Source of the DNA: JAWWAH01 sp033721415
GTDB taxonomy: Bacteria > Patescibacteriota > Minisyncoccia > Spechtbacterales > 2-12-FULL-38-22
DNA length: 9,097 nt
Direction of reading: 5' to 3'
Assembly (NCBI GenBank): GCA_033721415.1
Contig: JAWWAH010000040.1
Location: 1-9,097 of the forward strand
Positions 6,085-9,097 of the stretch are shown here, in pieces. Under the pieces are notes generated by a model. The model was not told the DNA's origin, did not search any database, and saw only the letters and a list, made by a program, of their open reading frames with translations. Every line of letters begins with the position of its first letter. Within the stretch, counting starts at the first letter, position 1. The position numbers and the translations under genes were made by a program.

Positions 6085-6780
6085 ATGAGGAAAAATAAAA
6101 AATCTGTAGCTGTTTTTGATATAGATGGGACTCTTTTTAGATCGAGTTTGGTTATTGAATTAGTTGAACTCCTTATAGAAGAAGGGCTGTTTCCAGAATC
6201 TTCTCGAGCTGTGTTTCAGGATGAGTATGATCAATGGGTTGATAGAAAGGGGACTTATAACGAATATATAATGAAGGTAGTAGAGGCTTTTAAAAACTAT
6301 ATTCAGGGCATAAAGGAAGAAGATGTAATAAGGTTGTCTAGGGATGTTTTAGAGCAACATAAGTATAAAGTGTACAGATATAGCCGTGATCTTATTGACG
6401 AGCTAAAAGAAACACACTTTCTTTTGACCATATCTCACTCGCCTTATTATGTTGTACAGCCATTTGCAGAATTTTGGGGCTTTGATAAAGCTTATGCAAA
6501 GCTCTATTCTCTTGATGAAAATAAATTATTTACTGGGGGAATAGATGGTGATGAACTTATAATGCAAAAGGATAAAATATTAGAAAGAGCAATAGAGAAA
6601 GAAGGATTAACACTAGAGGGTTCTGTTGGCATAGGGGATACAGAGTCAGACGCAGCATTTCTTGATATGGTAGAGCGCCCCATTGCTTTTAATCCAAATA
6701 GTGTATTGTATGAGATAGCTAGAAAGAATGGTTGGGAGGTGGTTGTTGAGCGTAAAGATGTTGTGTACAATATAGAATAG
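6085..6780 (+). CDS. HAD-superfamily phosphatase, SerB-like subfamily IB
   Basis: 231-residue cytoplasmic hydrolase of the haloacid dehalogenase fold that removes phosphate through an aspartyl-phosphate intermediate. Motif I VFDIDGTLF (10-18) gives nucleophile Asp12 and acid/base Asp14; motif II is TISHS (115-119, Ser117); motif III Lys is in QKDK (161-164); motif IV GIGDTESD (182-189) gives the Mg2+-binding Asp185 and Asp189. The helical cap between motifs I and II (about 20-110) and the AFNPN segment after motif IV (201-205) are typical of HAD-IB proteins such as phosphoserine phosphatase. The substrate cannot be told from sequence; the neighbours give no serine-synthesis genes, though serS lies downstream. 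No Shine-Dalgarno sequence precedes the ATG; it is placed by the extended -10 promoter upstream and by the position of motif I. Length is usual for the family. Confidence 0.88.
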   Translation: MRKNKKSVAVFDIDGTLFRSSLVIELVELLIEEGLFPESSRAVFQDEYDQWVDRKGTYNEYIMKVVEAFKNYIQGIKEEDVIRLSRDVLEQHKYKVYRYSRDLIDELKETHFLLTISHSPYYVVQPFAEFWGFDKAYAKLYSLDENKLFTGGIDGDELIMQKDKILERAIEKEGLTLEGSVGIGDTESDAAFLDMVERPIAFNPNSVLYEIARKNGWEVVVERKDVVYNIE

Positions 6781-6802
6781 CTATATTGTTTATATAGCTG
6801 TT
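6776..6802 (+). terminator. Weak AT-rich hairpin at the end of the HAD gene
   Basis: AATAGCTATAT (6776-6786) can pair with ATATAGCTGTT (6792-6802, with one G-U pair) around a 5-base loop. It includes the TAG stop of the HAD gene. There is only a short T run and few G-C pairs, so it would be a poor intrinsic terminator; the downstream genes may partly be read through. Confidence 0.25.
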
Positions 6803-6855
6803 TAGAGGCAGGAAATCATATTATATTCATAGAAAATAACAACAATGAAGGTGTT

Positions 6856-6861
6856 TATAAT
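6856..6861 (+). promoter_or_regulatory. Candidate -10 element for the small ORF-serS-ftsQ-like cluster
   Basis: TATAAT at 6856-6861 matches the -10 consensus exactly and would start transcription about 12 bases before the ATG at 6880. No recognisable -35 lies 16-18 bases upstream, and the TG is one base too far for an extended -10. A very short leader without Shine-Dalgarno would fit the other genes here. Confidence 0.25.
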
Positions 6862-6879
6862 TAATGCTTTTAAAATATT

Positions 6880-7092
6880 ATGCAAGAAGAAAAATACAAC
6901 GATTACACAATACAAAGCAATGCTTATCAGGACGAGGAAACCGATAAATGGGTTCCTCAAGCAAAGATATTGCGCGCAGATCAAAATGAAGAAGAATACC
7001 CCTTAACTTGGGAACGAGAATTTGATACGCGCGAAGAAGCTGAAAGCTTTGCAATGCAAAGCGCACAATTTTATATTGAAAATCATTTTTAG
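6880..7092 (+). CDS. Small acidic hypothetical protein (70 residues)
   Basis: I do not recognise a named family with confidence. The protein is acidic, soluble and without signal or membrane segment. It reads as a small alpha/beta fold: strands around DYTIQSNAYQ (8-17) and WVPQAKIL (24-31), then EFDTREEAESFAMQSAQFYI (47-66), where FDTREEA looks like the helix start seen in several small domains of unknown function with a strand-strand-helix order. It ends 3 bases before serS, so it is almost certainly co-transcribed with it, and termination here could feed ribosomes to serS, which lacks its own Shine-Dalgarno. No ribosome binding site precedes its own ATG either. Organised sequence and tight packing argue for a real gene; the function is unknown. 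Confidence 0.7.
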   Translation: MQEEKYNDYTIQSNAYQDEETDKWVPQAKILRADQNEEEYPLTWEREFDTREEAESFAMQSAQFYIENHF

Positions 7093-7095
7093 ATT

Positions 7096-8358
7096 ATGCT
7101 GGACATAGGCTACATAAGAGAAAATCCTAAGAAAGTAAAAAAGGGTTCTAAAGATAAGGGCTACAAAGTTGATGTAGATCATATTTTAGAGTTGGATGAA
7201 AAATATAGAAATGCTCTACAGGACACCGAATCTTTAAGAGCAAAGAGAAACGAGATATCAACTAAGCTTTCTCGGGATATGGATTCTAACACCAGAGAAA
7301 AACATCTCAAAGAAGCAGAAGGCATAAAGAGAGATCTAAAGGATTCTGAATCTTTTCTTAAAGAAGTATTGGAAGAGCTCGATAAGGCAATGCGTAAAGT
7401 GCCCAATATGCCATTTGATGATGTGCCAGTTGGTAAGGATGATTCAGAGAATGTTGTTTTACGTTACGAAGGAGAAAAGCCCAAATTTGATTTTAAGGCA
7501 AAAGATTATTTAGATATTGCCGAACAGTGGGATCTTATAGATATGGAGCGTGCTGCTAAGGTTGCAGGAAGTCGCTTTGGTTATTTAAAGAACCAAGTTG
7601 CACAGTTAGAATTTGCTTTAGTTCGTTTTGCAATGGACATGCTTACAGAGGAAGGCTTTTCTCCTGTGGTACCACCTGTTTTGATACGCTCAGAATTTAT
7701 GAGAAAACTAGGATATCTTGATACTCGGGAAGATGAGGATGAAATATACTATCTTGAAAAAGATGACATGTATCTTGTTGGAACATCAGAACAATCAATA
7801 GTTCCTATGCATGCAGATGAAACCTTGAACGAAAAAGATCTTCCTTTGCGGTATGCTGGTTTTTCTACATGCTTTAGGAGAGAGGCTGGTTCTTACGGCA
7901 AAGATACACGTGGAATTTTACGCGTACACCAGTTTGATAAAATTGAAATGGTATCTTTTTCTCATCCTGAAAGATCTAGAGATGAGCATAAGTTTTTATT
8001 ATCAATGCAAGAGAAGTTAATGAAGGCTTTAGAGGTTCCATATCAGGTTGTGCATATATGCACAGGCGACACAGGTTTTCCTATGGCAGAAAAATTTGAT
8101 ATTGAGAGCTGGATACCAAGCGAAGATAAATATAGAGAGACTCACTCTACAAGCAATGCCACTGATTTTCAGGCAAGGCGCCTTAACACGCGGTTCAAGG
8201 GAAAAGATAAAGGCTATGTGCATATTTTAAACGGAACAGCATTTGCTATAGGAAGAACATTAATAGCAATAATAGAGAATCATCAAAATGAAGATGGTAC
8301 AGTGACCGTACCTAAAGCCTTGCAAAAGTACACAGGCTTTAAAAGAATTGGCTCATGA
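7096..8358 (+). CDS. serS: Seryl-tRNA synthetase
   Basis: 420-residue class II aminoacyl-tRNA synthetase that charges tRNA-Ser (and tRNA-Sec where present) with serine, in the cytoplasm as a homodimer. N-terminal domain (about 1-100) contains the long antiparallel coiled coil (about 28-98) that grips the long variable arm of tRNA-Ser; it starts with the typical MLDIGYIRENP. The catalytic core has the serine-binding TSE loop (GTSEQS, 229-234), motif 2 FRREAGSYGKDTRGILRVHQF (begins at 260; Arg and Glu contact ATP and serine), the ETHSTSN...FQARR segment (348-362) and motif 3 NGTAFAIGRTLIAIIEN (from 379; Arg387). Length and motif order are normal. It begins 3 bases after the 70-residue gene and its TGA stop overlaps the ATG of the ftsQ-like gene. 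There is no Shine-Dalgarno sequence, so translation may depend on coupling. Confidence 0.97.
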   Translation: MLDIGYIRENPKKVKKGSKDKGYKVDVDHILELDEKYRNALQDTESLRAKRNEISTKLSRDMDSNTREKHLKEAEGIKRDLKDSESFLKEVLEELDKAMRKVPNMPFDDVPVGKDDSENVVLRYEGEKPKFDFKAKDYLDIAEQWDLIDMERAAKVAGSRFGYLKNQVAQLEFALVRFAMDMLTEEGFSPVVPPVLIRSEFMRKLGYLDTREDEDEIYYLEKDDMYLVGTSEQSIVPMHADETLNEKDLPLRYAGFSTCFRREAGSYGKDTRGILRVHQFDKIEMVSFSHPERSRDEHKFLLSMQEKLMKALEVPYQVVHICTGDTGFPMAEKFDIESWIPSEDKYRETHSTSNATDFQARRLNTRFKGKDKGYVHILNGTAFAIGRTLIAIIENHQNEDGTVTVPKALQKYTGFKRIGS

Positions 8359-9097
8359 TAATACAGCCCTCAAAAAAGAAGAGGAAGCGCAAATCTTCTT
8401 CAATGATAATTCGCCGCAAGAGTCCTCGTAAAAAAAAGAGGGCTTTATTGATAAAAAGGATTTTTAGCCCCCTTTTTTCTAGATTTGGGTTATTTGTTTT
8501 TGGCTTGCTGGTACTTTTAGGTGGACTTAGTTATTTTCTGTTTTCTTCTAGCCAATTTTTAATTACAGAGGTAAATATTAATGGTGTTAATGAATCTCTC
8601 CAAGAAGATGTTTTAGCCCATTACAAAAAAGTTGCTTCTGAAGATTTATTTTTCTTTTTTCAAAAAAACAATGCTCTTCTTTTCCCTGAAGATAAATTTC
8701 AAGAAAGTGCACTTAGGGCTGTGCCTAAAATTAAGAATGTGCAAACTAAAATTGAGCTACCTCACGCTTTAAATATATCTGCAGAAGAGAGGATTCAAGA
8801 AGGTATTTGGTGCAATTATCACGATTCTATAAATGTTCCCAAGTGTTATTTCCATGATACTGAGGGCGTTATATACGAAGAAGCTCCAAATTCTGCAAGA
8901 GGAACTTTGATAACTACAATAAGAGATAGAAGAGATAAAAACCAAAATGCAGTGCTTGCCGACAAAGTTATCGATAACGCCCATATCGAGCATATAAGCA
9001 AGCTTGTAGAAGTACTGGGGGTTGCATACCAAAAGCCTGTGTATATAACCATACACAGTGAATCAGAGCTTCGTATGGGCTTTTTTGACGGATGGGA
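8355..9097 (+). CDS. FtsQ/POTRA-like cell division protein (3' end outside window)
   Basis: The first 247 codons of a gene that runs off the window. A very basic cytoplasmic tail (residues 1-35, many Lys and Arg) precedes one membrane segment (about 44-65). Then comes a POTRA-like domain (about 68-147): FLITEVNINGVNES matches the opening strand and VxV/IxGx turn, and AVPKIKNVQTKIELPHALNISAEER matches the closing part of FtsQ, where successive bitopic division proteins are recruited. Next, a beta-type region with IWC...KCYFHDTEGVIYEEAP (151-178) resembles the ...vD.~G.vf segment of FtsQ. FtsQ links the early and late divisome and acts outside the membrane. Cys153 and Cys164 are extracytoplasmic and could form a disulfide. 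ATG overlaps the serS TGA (ATGA), suggesting coupled translation; a second ATG at residue 17 is possible. The family call rests on topology and weak motifs, so the symbol is left blank. Confidence 0.72.
   Translation, partial: MIIQPSKKKRKRKSSSMIIRRKSPRKKKRALLIKRIFSPLFSRFGLFVFGLLVLLGGLSYFLFSSSQFLITEVNINGVNESLQEDVLAHYKKVASEDLFFFFQKNNALLFPEDKFQESALRAVPKIKNVQTKIELPHALNISAEERIQEGIWCNYHDSINVPKCYFHDTEGVIYEEAPNSARGTLITTIRDRRDKNQNAVLADKVIDNAHIEHISKLVEVLGVAYQKPVYITIHSESELRMGFFDGW

Noticed and set aside
8230..8280. Unusual motif 3 in SerRS (NGTAFAIGR instead of NGSGLAVGR)
   Set aside because: Variants such as Thermus-type NNTALATPR are known, the catalytic Arg is present and the rest of the enzyme is standard.
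8330..8360. Possible UGA recoding (as Gly in Gracilibacteria or Absconditabacteria)
   Set aside because: serS ends naturally at TGA after the normal C-terminal segment, the next gene starts at the overlapping ATG, and no conserved gene here contains an in-frame TGA.

Overview
The window looks like a piece of chromosome from a low-GC bacterium, most likely a member of the Patescibacteria (Candidate Phyla Radiation). This is an inference from several things seen together: AT-rich DNA with Arg mostly encoded by AGA, the standard genetic code (genes end in TAA, TAG or TGA with no sign of recoding), few Shine-Dalgarno sequences, a secreted protein with two lamin-tail (LTD) domains, a SerB-type HAD phosphatase, and a divergent FtsQ-like protein with a very basic N-terminus. 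Which lineage within that group cannot be decided from this window.

Layout. 1-332: 5' part of a minus-strand gene for an acidic, coiled-coil protein of unknown function. 333-724: a 392-base intergenic region with an AT-rich tract, several inverted repeats including a 14-bp perfect hairpin, and the promoter and leader of the next gene. 725-2476 and 2597-4486: two tandem plus-strand FtsH-family AAA+ zinc metalloproteases. Each has its own promoter and a clear intrinsic terminator, so they appear to be separate transcription units. 4515-5900: a minus-strand two-LTD membrane-anchored protein that converges on the second ftsH; its stop codon lies inside the shared terminator hairpin. 6085-6780: a HAD phosphatase with an extended -10 promoter. 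6880-9097: a tightly packed cluster of a 70-residue hypothetical protein, seryl-tRNA synthetase (3-base gap) and an FtsQ/POTRA-like division protein whose ATG overlaps the serS stop; the last gene runs off the window.

How the genes fit together. Most of the window is housekeeping: membrane protein quality control (two FtsH), translation (SerRS), division (FtsQ-like) and a small-molecule phosphatase. The most interesting part is the FtsH pair. The second is a standard FtsH with two membrane segments around an extracytoplasmic domain and a Gly-rich linker. The first keeps every catalytic motif but has almost no extracytoplasmic loop and carries a long Arg-rich linker instead. Its control region is also unusual: an exact half of the HrcA operator CIRCE lies between the -35 and -10, and the predicted leader of about 27 bases is almost entirely a hairpin that covers the strongest Shine-Dalgarno sequence in the window. 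This suggests heat-linked control at both transcription and translation, but it is a hypothesis from sequence alone. I see no CRISPR array, insertion sequence, tRNA or rRNA.
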